A stretch of 64,000 nucleotides of DNA from Bugula neritina (lineage: Eukaryota > Bryozoa > Gymnolaemata > Cheilostomatida > Bugulidae): the NCBI GenBank assembly GCA_964035545.1, contig OZ037765.1, forward strand, positions 19,090,698 through 19,154,697, given 5' to 3'. The notes below the pieces were generated by a model. That model did no database searches. It had not been told where the DNA came from and worked only from the letters and a program-made list of their open reading frames with translations. Shown piece by piece: positions 10,401 through 23,194 of the stretch. A program made the position numbers and the translations under genes. Numbering within the stretch: position 1 is the stretch's first letter; every line of letters starts with the position of its first letter.

Positions 10401-12237
10401 AAATAGTCTGAGTTCTTCAACTACTTTATAAACTTAGGTTTGGGGCACGGGTTGAAATTCTCTCTCGAACATAACTTATTTTAGTAAATTTATACTCTAG
10501 AACACAGGATTTTCTCAATTTCTCCGTAACTGCACCTATCTTCTCTTATTTTAGAAATTGGCACAATTTCATCAGCATTACAATAAATCATTCACAATAG
10601 AGAGCTATATTTAAAGTACGTAGACTGCTAATTCATGGTTGTATAACTATTACTTATTATACAGATGCATAATAATTTTACACAGGTTAATGACTTCTAT
10701 GTATAACATAAATGTTTAATAATAGATTGAACATGTCAATAACAAAATGCAGAAAAAAAGCAAGTTGGATAATTGATGCTGGCTGAATTTAATGTCAGAA
10801 TAAAGTGAAAACCACTCAAGCTTTAATTACTTGTTGTACTATAAGCAGTTCAATGCCCCCACATCAGTAACATTCTGTACCAGTAGATTTACTGTACCTT
10901 ATCATAGACTTGACTAGCAGTCATTCTCTCCATAGTCTCTAAGTTAACCAACTCTCCATTATTTCCTTCCTTTCTGGCTTTCTCAAACAGTTGGTAAAGT
11001 ACCAGATCCTCTTGTACTGGATGTTTAGGATCATGTGTGTTGACATAACTCTTAGTCAGGGGCTCAGACATGCTGTATACAAAATACTGCTAAAAGGTAT
11101 AGAAATCATAATTAGGCATAAATCATATTTACTATAACTCTTTTGATTAGTGAGATAGTGTTTACTTTGGTAATGTAGTATATAGGGATTGTACAGGTTA
11201 TAGTAGCAACATAGTATAGACTATAAATAGTTATAGTAATACATATAGTACAATTTACATAGACAATAGTGACATAGTAGAGACAGCGGTAATATAGCAT
11301 ATACATACTATAAACAGTATATTAATGTATTGTAAACACTATAGTAATGTAGTATACACAGTAGAAATATAGTATAGGCAGTCGTAATAGAGTATATTAC
11401 AGTAGTAATAGAGTTTATTACAGTAATAATAGAGTTTATTACAGTAATAATCGAGTATATTACAGCAGTAATATATTATATACAATAATAATATACTATA
11501 GACAGGAGTTAAATATAGTAGAGACAGTGTAGACTAGTAAAATTTAGTAACTTTGCTCTCACTTTTAGGTAAATTAGCTGAGAAAAGGATCATTTCTTAC
11601 ATCTATGTTTAACACATTTTTGCTGGTATATAATATATTAAGCTCACAGACCACAGTTGTTTGAAACATTTTTACTTTCCTTAGTCTTACTACTGATACT
11701 TGGTAAATAAATAATTATTATAAAAGTCACAATAATATTTATATAAGGCTAATGATAATATACTGGTTAACACTCACAACTTTCAAAACCCACACTGTTA
11801 TAATAGTTAATGAGTGCAAGAAGGGGTTGTAAATTCATTTTTTTCTTGAATTAATTGTTGATGAAATATTGATAATACTAAGCTATACAGATAGAAACAT
11901 AATATATTTGTATACAATGATACATTCCTTGTACTGGTAATAGCACAATGCTTTTGGACAGGTATAATATTACTATAGATTCAAAAGTTTTGACTGTAAT
12001 TTTGTAGCCTTTTGAAAACAAACAATTAACTAACAAAATTATTCTTTGAGATATTCTGACAAGTTTCTAATTAGATGCAAAAGTCAACTTCTTTAATGGT
12101 GATATTTCTGATGCTTACCTTTCTACAAGCTCTACAAACAGATGCTGCAGTTCACCAGTTGTTTGGTATAATAGACTACTGTTTCTGCGCAGTTGTCTAT
12201 CATCAAATTCTGCGTCGAATAAAAATCCTTCTTTCAT
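4429..12237 (-). CDS. Acyl-CoA synthetase-like gene, copy A (exons 0-11; 3' exons missing here)
   Basis: AMP-forming acyl-CoA synthetase/ligase of the ANL superfamily: the family activates a carboxylic acid with ATP and loads it on CoA. Exons, in transcript order: 12119-12237 (possible N-terminal exon), 10898-11072, 10146-10280, 9594-9751, 9259-9439, 8877-8966, 8384-8553, 7883-8051, 7138-7251, 6472-6620, 4741-4888, 4429-4484. All junctions are GT-AG with matching phases. Motifs: P-loop SSGSTGKPKCIVHSH across exons 4/5, SYGMSE (A5) at the exon 8 start, FFKTG-DVG (A7) across 9/10, GRTADAIRFKIYGDVVYPGP (A8). Exons for the C-terminal end and the A10 loop are not on this side; the gypsy element lies there, so they are either beyond base 1 or lost. 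All visible exons are open. The substrate cannot be told; an ACSF2-like medium-chain role is only a guess. Confidence 0.85.
5212..5386. repeat. Head-to-head pair of tRNA-derived repeat units
   Basis: A plus-strand tRNA-like unit (5212-5284) has a box A-like TGGTGTAATTAGTTAGCA, a TGC-anticodon-like arm CTTGCAAG and box B GGTTTGAATCT. A reverse-strand copy follows at 5309-5386 (GGATTCGAACCACAGACC). The stems are imperfect and no mature tRNA ends are seen, so these are SINE-like tRNA relics rather than working tRNA genes. Together they form an inverted repeat. Confidence 0.75.
5309..5860 (-). repeat. Tandem array of tRNA-derived SINE-like units, period about 230 bp
   Basis: Three reverse-strand units have tRNA-like heads at 5309-5386, 5541-5612 and 5770-5843, each followed by a related spacer (AACTCAACACTACA..., a CTCTCTACTA stretch, then ACTAAAGGCCGAAATAGCTT). 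Spacing is 232 and 229 bp. A poly-C run lies at about 5480-5494. The array lies in intron 9 of acyl-CoA synthetase copy A. Confidence 0.75.
11150..11540. repeat. Degenerate AT-rich minisatellite
   Basis: Units of about 20 bp of the type AGTAATATAGTATATACAGT recur with many changes; the cleanest part is 11390-11460 (AGTTTATTACAGTAATAATAG units). It lies between the proposed upstream exon and exon 1 of copy A. Confidence 0.7.
12119..12237 (-). CDS. Probable upstream coding exon of acyl-CoA synthetase copy A
   Basis: A 119-nt exon begins with ATG at 12237-12235, has an in-frame stop a few codons upstream, and ends at a strong donor (AAG|GTAAGC). It encodes about 39 residues starting MKEGFLFDAEFDDRQLRRNS, then a leucine-rich helical stretch. 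It ends two bases into a codon, and the first acyl-CoA synthetase exon has an acceptor (ATACAG) at 11073 just one base before its ATG, so joining keeps the frame. It could instead be a 5' exon of an alternative transcript. No equivalent was found upstream of copy B. Confidence 0.5.
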
Positions 12238-12239
12238 AT

Positions 12240-14700
12240 CAGACACACCTCATTGTCATATGCCATAATATCAGTTATCTAGTAGATTAGGGAAGCATGC
12301 AAAGTGAATGCCTCACTTTCCTAGAATTCATTGTTGATTAAAATGATAAAGGGTGAATATTGTGGAAGTTAGGAAATCGTTGCATCAATAATTCATTATA
12401 ATATTTTATTTGTATAACAATATATACTAACTAGAAAAGAACTTTTTAACTTTAGTAAAAGCAATTGACTAAAAACTTCAAAATAATTTTGCAAATATAT
12501 GTTTTTTATAGTTAAAATTATTTATTTCTATCAATTTTTGCCTGTATATAATAATATTATTGTGAAAAAATCTACTGCATGATGTTTTAGGACATCACAG
12601 ATTTTGTTGTATCATAATATAAAAAGTTTGAGAGATGAAAAAACAAAGCCCTGATCAAGGTTATCATACTCTTTTAGTCAGAAAGCTCACACTTGACCAA
12701 ATCAATTTGTAGCAAGAGCTTTTTTAATAAACAGGTGTTTTCAAATATTTCAGTCACCAAGTAGTTAATCTAATTTTACTTTGACCAATCAAACTAAAAC
12801 ATAGATAAATGCTTTTTGTTTTCTGTGATGATTCAGTTTACATCTGATAGCCTTTTGTGCAACATAACTCTCTCTATTGGTAAAACTTGCTGATTATTCA
12901 ATGAAATAATTAACCGTTGTTATTTACTAAAGACTATCAAAAGAAACTGAATTGAAATTTTCGCGTCCTACTGCAGTTGATGCACAGTTAACAATAAAAT
13001 AATATTATATATATACAACCACTAATAGTTTAACGCTAGTTATTGATGTGTTCCAGTTGTTGACACTTAAGACTTTATATTAATGAGTTAGTCATTCATG
13101 AGCACTACTTCATTTTTAAGAATGAAACCATAGCTTACATGACCAAAAACTATTCAACCAGTTGAGACAACTGAGTGCAAACAGGTTTGCAACTGATTGC
13201 AGTCAAATGAATTCTTTTATAATTGAGGCAGGTATAGGTATATTTTGTAGAAGAAGAAAGTTTGAAACTGTCAGCAATAATTATAAGCACCTCTTACAAG
13301 TTATAACTTATAAACTATGACAGGAATGATTTCAATTTATAAAAAAAGCAAATTCAATTACTATAAATCCACCCTTGATTTTATTATTTCACATATAATA
13401 ACCAAGCAAATTGAATCAATTTAATTAAAATATTAAAATAAATTGATGGCTATTTTCATTTGGCAAATTGGTAAGCCCCGACTTGCATGCACCAGGTTAT
13501 AACGATTTATAACTGTTCTTTTAATTTACACTGAGGTTCAAAACTCTGCAGTATATTTCTGCGTAAAATAATTGGCAAAATCCGGAAAATATCAAGTTGA
13601 CTAAATTGACCAAAACTAGTACTGACCACGATTGCTTATGCCTTACGTAATGATTCATAGGAATGTTGCGTATAGTACTTGTAGGAAGAATGAAAGGGCT
13701 GCATGTTTATTCGGGGCAGCGTTTTATAATGAACAAACTGTTTACCTTAATGGGCATTCATTAGAGCGATAGAAACAATGTGATAGTAGATTAAAAGTTC
13801 TTCTCAAGAAAACTGATTAAACCATTATCAGTCCAAGTTGCTTCCTATAATTTTATATAATTATATATATTAAATATATTATTTGGTTTTCCAATGATAC
13901 TATTTAAGTACTCTGAAACCTTTTTCTTTCTGCTAAGCGTGTAGTGTACTCTGGAGAAGCAAGCTGTTCTTTTTATTGTCACAAAACTACAGCTTTATTA
14001 GGCTTTACTAGACGTAAAGAATAAAGATAATAAGCACTTAAAAAAGGTAATAGCTAGGCATTAAAATACATACGCAGTTTGTACACTAGTTAACCATGAC
14101 AGACAATAGCCATTTGTTAGTGCAGTGAAATAGTCTTTCATTAATGCTGAATGGAGAATCTAAAGGCTAACTGACAACTAACTTAACAAACATATAAGAA
14201 TGATTAAAAGAGAAGGTGATCAGATGAAAAGCAAGTTTTAAGTAACTTCTGTCATTAAATTAAAAAATTAAAGAGATAAATAAGAGCCTACAACATTACA
14301 TATGCCTAAGCAGTTTGGGTCACAAAAGTTGAAATATAAGTAACCTTATACAATTTAGCAGAACAGGCAATCGAAACATATCCAAGTGCTTTAAATTATG
14401 CAAACATATTTTTCATTAAATGTTATCAGTACAAGGATGCTCATGCTGATTAATTTGATGCATATGAATTTAGTGAATAAAACAGATTAGTGTAATCTTC
14501 TAATGGTTGTACAATGCACTTGTTTTGATTGAGTAATCTAATAGCTGATTGATCTCATGTGATGTAACTGAAAGGTCACTCTCACTTAGATACAGATCCC
14601 AAATAATAGGCTACTAGTAATCTAGCATAGTGTCAATAACTGATTGAAGGAAAACTTTCAATGCCATATGTTGTTTGTTGGATTAGAGTGAAAAATAATA
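12240..14700. other. AT-rich non-coding stretch
   Basis: I see no supported gene, RNA or complete repeat here, only AT-rich sequence with short homopolymer runs. Confidence 0.5.
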
Positions 14701-14712
14701 CTATGCTATGAA

Positions 14713-15166
14713 AATTAATGCATATGTAACTGCAACTGAGCAGTGGCAGCTGTGTGGAAGGCTAACCAAGCTGGAAAAAGTAGAGCCCAGCCAAAAGTTT
14801 CATTAGTTTACCTTAAAATGCATAGAAAAGGTGATGCTTAGATAAACTTTTATATAACTATGTACATAAAGCCTTACCTATCCCAGCAGGTACACAGAGT
14901 AGCCCAAGTTAAATCATTAAATGAAGCTTTGAAAGCTGCAGAATCTTCAGCTGACATGATGAATGGAACTGAAGTATTCCATGTTTATTGACTGACAAAT
15001 CTAATAATAATTGGTCTTTGTTAGGCTAAAGCAGGTACTGATTATGAACCTGCAGTTATTGTTGTATGCTGTGTATATCCTGATTTGTCCATTCAATGGC
15101 ATGATGCACAATGCATGCAGCTACTGTCAGAATACATACAGCAGCCCAGTTTTAATTTCAACTCTT
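14713..15166. other. Cluster of short exon-like segments, strand uncertain
   Basis: On the minus strand, an ATG at about 14955 opens a frame (MSAEDSAAFKASFNDLTWA...) that ends at a strong donor GATAG|GTAAGG near 14875; an acceptor (CCTTCCACACAG) near 14757 continues the frame to a stop after a hydrophobic tail. On the plus strand an acceptor-like CCCAGCAG at about 14889 opens another frame, and 15024-15168 stays open to a stop (AKAGTDYEPAVIVVCCVYPD...). Both cannot be right; I recognise no family. It may be a small gene, a decayed exon or chance. Confidence 0.25.
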
Positions 15167-15169
15167 AAT

Positions 15170-18100
15170 AATTTCATTTGAGTACACTATGGAACGGGCC
15201 ACATTTACACTGTTTCTAAGCTATAATTAAACTTTAGATTCATTATATGGTAGAACTTCTATTTCGACTTTGGCTTTCGCCATAAAAATAATAACATGCA
15301 GTAACTGTATGAATAGTAAGTGTTATATATAAGGTAGGATAACTATCTACTCATTATCAACAGTTAATGCAGATTTTAGAATTTTTCAGAAGAAATTCGC
15401 AAATAAAAGACACCATAATTTATAGAACTGGGGATGATGTTAGACAATAAGAAGTTTGCAGCATGAATGGGTGTTACCAAGAGACTTGATAATTTCTTTC
15501 AGAAATTCAAGTTTGAAACTAGAAAAAATCTAAAATTTCAGGCTAAATAAAAATTCTCAAGACGTATGATTACATTATAGCAATGGACATATATTTCAAG
15601 TATTGTTTTCAACTAGCTAGCATTAACATTTATGTCAACACCTAGCAATCACTTTGAGCAGCAACTTATCATTGAAAATTGAGAATATTTAAAACTTTCA
15701 ACATCCCTGTCAAAAAATAATCAAAGGACACTTTGGGACACATGATATCAAGAATGAAATCACTTGCTTTTTCAAAATATTATTTTTTCTCACTTTCTAA
15801 CTCAAGGCGAAGAAAAGCACACATAGGCTTGAAGCAGACAAACAGCTTGCAGTTATACTCCATGGAAGTCAATTATTAAAACAAACAAAATTCAGGTATT
15901 GGATTTTAATTGAAATAATATAAAATAGCTCAGCCGGCACTTACTTTTAGCTGCTGTAGGCTGAAGCTTGCTCCCCCCTCCAGCTTTTTATTGCTAGTAA
16001 ACTGCAACCTTGTAAACTAGCCTCTATATTTTCTATTGTGTTAATCCAGTATCTACTTGTTAACGCTGTGATTGTCAACAATCATGTTGAACTACTAATT
16101 AATAGATAATGTGTGCGCTCTGTGCAATGATTCACTTACCACAATTACATAAACGCGTGGGTAGCTGATGATTCAGCTTGTGACAGCTACGTCAATGCTG
16201 TATATAATGAATACAAGCATAATACATAGCAATTAACAAAAAAATATTACAATCAGTAAAATATAATTCAATTGCATTTAGAAACAGAATAAAAATGCAA
16301 AAAAATATTAATTTTTTAAAATGTGCAATGCAATTGAAGCAACAATGTTTTTATACGCTTGCATAGTATTACAGTTGGTTCAATCTAACAGTATAATAGT
16401 TACAATTGCAATCAATAAATAGTTCCATATTTGGTACTTTATAAACATAGATTAAGACGACAGCTGGGCAAATGAAATTTGCTACTGTAAAGCAATAAAC
16501 TGGTACAGAACCAACAGCTTACAATTACTCTTTTAATATCTACCAGGTACTAAACTAATGCCTGCAAAACAAAAAAAGAGTAGAACATTTAAGTTGAAGT
16601 TTTACTTACACAAGAGTAAGTGGAGTCCAATGTCTTAGATTAGTATATAAATACTATAGTGCAGTTATTCATAGGTGTTTACTGTGTAATGATATATGGT
16701 AACATTTACTAGTATGTGCTGGTACTATGTGCTGGTACGCACGTAATTACATAGTAAAAATGACCTGATTGTTGCTATAAACTGCTAACTGAATGCTAAT
16801 GACTTCAAGCATGTCATCATGAAATGGTTAGGCCTAATGGAGTAAAAATATTATAGGTCATCTGTGCAAATAATTACAACATTGTTGCTTACAAACTACT
16901 TTAATCTCCCACAGTCGTGAGTGCTGATTGAGACTTTATATAACTGCACATTTTAGCACTTTACATAATTCCAACGGCAAAACCTAGTAAACTGCTTATG
17001 AATAATTTGACAGTTATAGCTGCTGTTAGCAATAAATGTTTGCAATTTAGACTCAAATTTTTCTTAACATTTGTGTATTTTGCAACAGCTAGTTATCTAA
17101 AATGTTTACAGACCAGAGACATCAATTTCAACAAATTTTGATCTTTTGCATATCTACAAGAAAAGAAAAACAAATAAGCTCAAAAAGGAATTATGAAAAC
17201 TAGCTTTAGCACAGTGTAGATCCGCCCTGTAAGAAGTTAATTTTGCACTGTGACTATAGTCTTGTTTCAGTTAAAACATCAAATTCATGTAGTTCAACAA
17301 CATAATTGTAAGCCAACCTTTATAGATAAAATGCAATACGTAGCAAATGATATATATGCATTTAAAGCAGAAAGATCTATAACTGAAATTTTTGTTGCGT
17401 GGTCATAATTTTTAAAGACCATAAACATTTAAAAAGGTACCTGAATCGCAATTAGTTTCAGGTTGCTATAAGCTTTACATAGGCATTTTATTTAGACCCA
17501 TAGCAATTATCTATACAATCTAAAAATCTGTCATAATTTATCTTTTGATATTAGATTGAGCAAATGGAGATGGAACAGGAGTAGAATCTCATACAGAAGT
17601 TATACATAAAAAGTTATGTTATATTAATTGTTTATTAATTGCTTTTATTTTGCACACACCTACACACGCACACACTCACACACACACACACACAAACTAT
17701 AAATTGTCACTCTAATCGTTTTAATAACATAAGAGTCTGCTTCCAGTTTTTAAACTTCCAGTTTTGAAATCCTTTTTATATAACGAGATGTTACAGCTGT
17801 CTTGCAAAGCTGTATCAAAAAGTTTTTATACACTTACGGACTGTAACAGAGTTACCTCAAATGCTGAGAGCAAGAACTCCAAGAAAAGTGCTAGATGTGA
17901 CAACTCCAAAGTGAGTTGTATATTCACAGTGTGGATGTGGACTGAAAACCAGTTACTTACGTGATCATGTTTGTTGGTAGTTAACTGACATCTAATTTAT
18001 CTTCAGGAGATAATATGTTTTAAGATCATAGCGTTTATTGTAACATAATATGCTCAGATATTGAACAGTTAGCATTGAGCTATGATATGGCTGTGTTTGT

Positions 18101-19536
18101 ATATACGTTGTTATACTTTTGTTAGTACAATAATTATTATTTTACATATGGTACTGTAATATCCTTGAAAAAAATTATCAAAATATGTTTATTTGCGCAA
18201 CAGTATTACTTTAGCTTGCCTGCTGTGTAGAACTAATAATAAATTAATATTTCATGGTATCATAAATCTAACTTTTCTTCTTTTTGCAAAATGCTGAAAA
18301 ACAATAGGTATTGCAAAATGTAATAAAACTTTTGCAGTAAAATTGTAAGAAAGAAACATCTAAACTTTATGATTAACTATTATTTTTTTCAGTTCAAAGT
18401 TTTTGATGCATTATAGAGACTTGCGTTTAATTTTGGTCAAGAGTTATCTTCTCCTCGCATGCATCCAGTTTGCTAAGAACTATCCCAAAAAAAATAATTT
18501 ATAATTATGGCTAATAGCAACTCTATGGTTATAGAAATTGGGAGCTTAACGGTATAACATTATTTTTCTCTGCAGTAAAAATCAGCTCTTTATTCATTTT
18601 TTTATTGGCAACAAAAGGTTATGAGTATACGTCGGGTTTTGTTTCTTCTGAGTTTTTGATCTTGACTAATTTAGCTTAGCTGTAAGAATTTATCAGCTTT
18701 TAATTTATTTTTACTTATTATTTATGCATCTATATACATTAAATTTTCAATATAAGTATTAATTGTTGTGATAATCCTATTATAATAAGTTAGCGAAAAA
18801 TAATTAGCTACTTTTTAATAATTATATAAGTTGTTGGTTGGCAGATCTGTCAATATACGTACAGCTGGCAAGTCTGATTACTCACCTAATCTATTGTGAC
18901 AGTAAGTTACTCTGATAGCGTAACGTAAGACATGTGTGGGTGTAGATAGAAAGGATACGTAACTATTTAGGTGGATACTTCGGTGTCAGTAAGTAACATA
19001 TTAATAAATTATTGATAAATTGCTTTTATGTGACTTTTTTTGGCAGCTGACTATAAATAAAAGCATGAGAAGCCATTTTGAAATATATTTCCTATCGCAA
19101 ATTTTGTTTACCTGTTTTAAGCTAGGGAATAGCAAATGGCTATTAACGAGATATACATAATGTTATATGAAACGATGACATATATTTGTAGCTCTGACCA
19201 GTACATACCTCAAAACACAGCATATAGATTATAGCTAATATCTCTAGAATGTAGCTCAACTGCATTTAGCAACTGCATCCATGCTACCCATCAATATTAT
19301 CTAATTTTTCTACTTGGTAAACAACATGGGCTTTTGAATATAAAACTGTGTTAGAGTGTTACTATAGCTAGTCAATTTTCATATTTGTTTTGTAGCTTTT
19401 TGTATTTGCTTGGTATCTATTAACAGAGGAAGTTGACATTTCTTTTAAAAGACACGTATACTTTGACATCACCGGTCGTGCAGTCGGTATTAGACATAGT
19501 GACTTAGATGCACTCTAACCTGCAGCTGTAGTAACC
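15170..19536. other. AT-rich intergenic region upstream of the two-exon gene
   Basis: No supported gene. A CA-rich simple repeat lies at 17655-17696. A short open frame at 17764-17964 is not supported by splice context or a family match. The last few hundred bases before 19537 presumably hold the 5' UTR and promoter of the downstream gene, but I identify no specific box. Confidence 0.5.
17655..17696. repeat. CA-rich microsatellite
   Basis: Interrupted CACACA run, visible directly. Confidence 0.9.
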
Positions 19537-22500
19537 ATGGTACAACAAGAAGCATCTACCTTTGGAGTAAATATAACAGAGCGTAAAATGAGCCTGGGCT
19601 CGAGTGCTTCAAAACAATTCAGTGACTCCGTTTGCCTGACGAAAGCTCCTGACTTTAATAACCCAACAAGATATTACAGGAGCACTTATGACTTCTCAGC
19701 TCCAATGAGATTTAAGACTGTTGTAATGCTAGAGCCCTCCCTTGCTCCCATCAGGTAAGTAAACTGTGTAGATTCTAGACTATAACACTAATTATGTGCC
19801 TGTTTGTTTTAGTAATTATAGCTGCTTTATTTTTTATACCAGTTTTGTAATTAATGATTTGAAGCCATGTACATATTTTAAAGACAACTGGTGCATGATT
19901 TGTTAGATTTGATACTTTTAATAAATTTTGAATTGCTCTAGTATATAGTTTTAGTGTATAAAGAGATTTTCTGTAATGTTTAATATTCATAAGCCATAAG
20001 TGCACTTCTAGTAAGTATCTTGCATTGTTCTATTATATCTATTAATATGTACTACTTGATGAATCTTTGTTCAAGGCTATCATTTATTATTTGCTATATA
20101 AGTTGCCATATAGGCTTTTGCTACCATCAGTTCAGTTGTTTTTGTCCTGAAATATTCTACAACATGCCGTATAATTATACATCCTATGCTGTAAGTTCAA
20201 AACATCTGTTTTGAAAGGCTTCAAGTGCAATACCCCTTCTTACTATTGATTTTAATTCATCCAGCGTTTATTAGCCTTAATTATCAATATTTCATTGTGA
20301 AATTGCACATTATCACACTAGTTCACAGAAAAGTATTTGCCACAGTGCAATACTGCTGTATAAATCTTGCTGTCTCAAAAAATTACATTATAGGCATTCA
20401 TGAGTTTTTTTTTAAAATCACACATAAACTATAATAATATTTTATAGCACTACATGTAACACCTCAGTCTTGAGTAAACATTATAGGTGTGTTTGGCTAA
20501 TATTTTATTCCTATATTAATAACAGAAGGCTATTGTTAGTTTCCACAGACTCTACAATAACTCACTGTTAGCTAGGAAGCATAACATTACCTGGCAGACA
20601 CCCACATATCATGATTTGGCATCTAGTATAGTATAGTAGTTAACATCTGAGTAATGGTTGACTAACTTTTAGGCAAAATTGAAGCTTCAAAAAGTAATGC
20701 TGCATTGAAATTGAAAGAATTGTTGTGTTTGAATTAATACAGCGTGACATGTCAGATTCACTGGGTGGTACCTGCAAGGACTTAGAGCTAATGAAGTAAC
20801 TAGCCATAATCTGCCGTGTTCTAGATTAGGAATGTAGCAAAATTATTAGTTTTTGCAAAAAATTACAACCCTTGTAGCAAACCAAAATTTATTAAAAAAT
20901 TTAAGGAATTCAGGCTATCTCAACTTTTTCATTACTGTACCTGAATGTTTAGCTAAAGCAGCATGTAAGACATAAGCAATGGTTTATTTTTCACATTGAT
21001 TTTAAAAAAGCATAAAAAGACAAAAAACCAGTATAGTAGGCCTATTGCTATTTATATGCACCAAAATTTATTAGTTACAAGGAATAGGTGAATAAGACAG
21101 GGTTTCATTCTAACAAGTTACAAATTTGTATACCAGCTGCCTTACAGTGGACCTGCAAAATAATTCATCTAATTTAATTTTAATGAGCTCATATAGGCAT
21201 TTCAAATATAAAACAATTCAAATCGATTTTGTTTGCATTTTAAACTAATTTAAGCCATTGTGCAAATATTTGCATTAGGCAAAATATTCCACTTCACAAT
21301 CAAACTTGAAAAACTGCACAGTCAGGATTGACTGGAGTTTGCCAAAATCTGTGGATATAGTAAATATACATATTTTGGGGATACAGCCAATACAATAAAG
21401 AAACGCCATGACTTTAGTCACAAAAATAGTAGGTAGGTCTAGATAAGGTGCTTTCTATAAGCAATCACGGTACATTGTATTATCATAAGCACCAAAGTCA
21501 GTAGTGTGATAGACATTACAATACAATTCTGATCACATTTTTTTATGAAAAACCCTGTCATTGTTCAAGTTGTTGCAATAGGCACATAGAACAACATTTA
21601 TTACATAATTTGCTTTTCATATTGAGTCGTAGTAATTTATACTTATGTTTATAGAAACAACATGCAACCAGTACAATTGGTGAGACCAAATGCTTTATTA
21701 ATTGTAATGGTACAGCCTCTAAACGCCTCATATGATTACAGAAGTATAGTTTCTGTGAGCCAAGTCATAAGCAATACATCGTAAATTCTTTTAACTATAA
21801 TTATATGAGTCAGCAGTACCAAAAACCTGTTAGAAAAATTTCAATCATAAACTGTAGCAAACGCTATTATGTACGGTTTTGTATGCAAATTGGAAGTAGT
21901 ATTATAAGATAACCAATGCTACAAGCGCAGACATATTATTTTTCATGACCTAGTTTCTATCTAACATAAACAAACATCTTTTTGTTCTGAGTATTATAGA
22001 ATAAAGAAGATTATTTAAACTTATAAACCAAATGAAATTGCTGCAGCTGCAGTAACTTACTCAACTAAGTTTTTGGCTATTGGCTAATATATGTATAACA
22101 AAACCGAGCAGTTTATTAATATATTATAGTGATTATCTTTTATGAATTTAACTTTTTTAAAATAAATATACAAGATGTATATCGACATACAAATGTATTG
22201 AAATGATATATGAAAGCTGGCAGGGGTGGGTACTTTTCTAAAAGTTGTTGTGCAGTCGTTAAATAAAGAGCCTTTCAATTGACCACAGATTATAATGTAA
22301 GAAACTATTTTATCGTAAGGATCTTAAGCATGATAGCCTATTGCAGCTTCTGAATATTACTTGATTTATTGCTTGGAAAATATCTAGGTCATTGCAGAGT
22401 AGTATCAATGCTTATGATCCCTTCATAGAACTGCATTAAATGCTTTCTTATGCTTTTTCGAGGCTTACAATTTTTAAATGTTCTAAGATAGATACTACTT

Positions 22501-23194
22501 TGCCAATAATGTAGGCTCATAAACTGGATAGAAAAAAGAGTGTTGGTAAACAACAAAATCATTGGAAGCCACTAGAATTTTACTGAGCTTACTTACATAG
22601 AAAGAGGCCTTTAAAAGGAAGCAAATTTTAATTTGCAAATTCAAGCTATGGCTGGGATTAGGAGCCTGTGATGGTGCATGTGCCTGTAGATCAGTCCTTG
22701 AAAGCTGTTAAACAACTGATCGAATTTATTTATTAAGTTTTATTATTGTCAGGTATCACAGAACAATCAATTATGGAATTCCAAAAGAAAGTCGTCATAA
22801 AAGCACTGTAGACTGTGATTTCAGACCTCGGCCACGAATGTTTAGTGAGACGGCATGGATATTTCCCAAACAAGGCCAAGATAGCTACAAAACTACACTT
22901 GAAAGAAACTTGCTTTTTGACACTGTGTGGTACAAGTCTCAGGTGTTTCTAACAAGAGAAGATGACTTAAAGGATGTTCACAGTTGTAGCTCAAGTGAAG
23001 TATTTGATGGCATTATAGATAGAAACAATGGTATAGCTAGTGATGGTGAAGTGTCTAATCATAGACGAGATTGCAGTGGTAGTAGCAGTAATGACAGCAA
23101 AGATGAAATTGGCGAATTTACAAATATAAAAGCAGAAAATAAACATTACATAGGTGCAGACATTGAAAATAACTCAGTAGAAATCTATAACTGA
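19537..23194 (+). CDS. Two-exon gene, unknown function (about 219 aa)
   Basis: Exon 1 is 19537-19754 and exon 2 is 22753-23194, joined across a 3-kb intron with donor AG|GTAAGT and acceptor TTATTGTCAG; the split codon gives Arg. The start ATG at 19537 has a good context (GTAACCATGG). The protein opens with a polar stretch, then DFNNPTRYYRSTYDFSAPMR, then an aromatic/basic middle over the junction (YHRTINYGIPKESRHKS) and FSETAWIFPKQGQDSYKTT, and finishes with an acidic, Ser/Asn-rich, low-complexity tail. No signal peptide, membrane segment or catalytic motif is visible. Short repeated aromatic, Pro- and Arg-rich phrases of this sort occur in some small ciliary/axonemal proteins, but that is a loose resemblance, not an assignment. 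It is the only clear plus-strand host gene here. Confidence 0.75.
19755..22752 (+). other. Intron of the two-exon gene
   Basis: About 3 kb of AT-rich sequence between a GTAAGT donor and a CAG acceptor. Short open frames inside (20020-20434) look like chance AT-rich frames. I see no nested gene or clear repeat. Confidence 0.7.

Noticed and set aside
12075-12290. 71-aa plus-strand ORF with hydrophobic start
   Set aside because: Antisense of the better-supported minus-strand exon 12119-12237.
17764-17964. Plus-strand 66-aa ORF
   Set aside because: No acceptor, no partner exon and no family resemblance; AT-rich chance frame.
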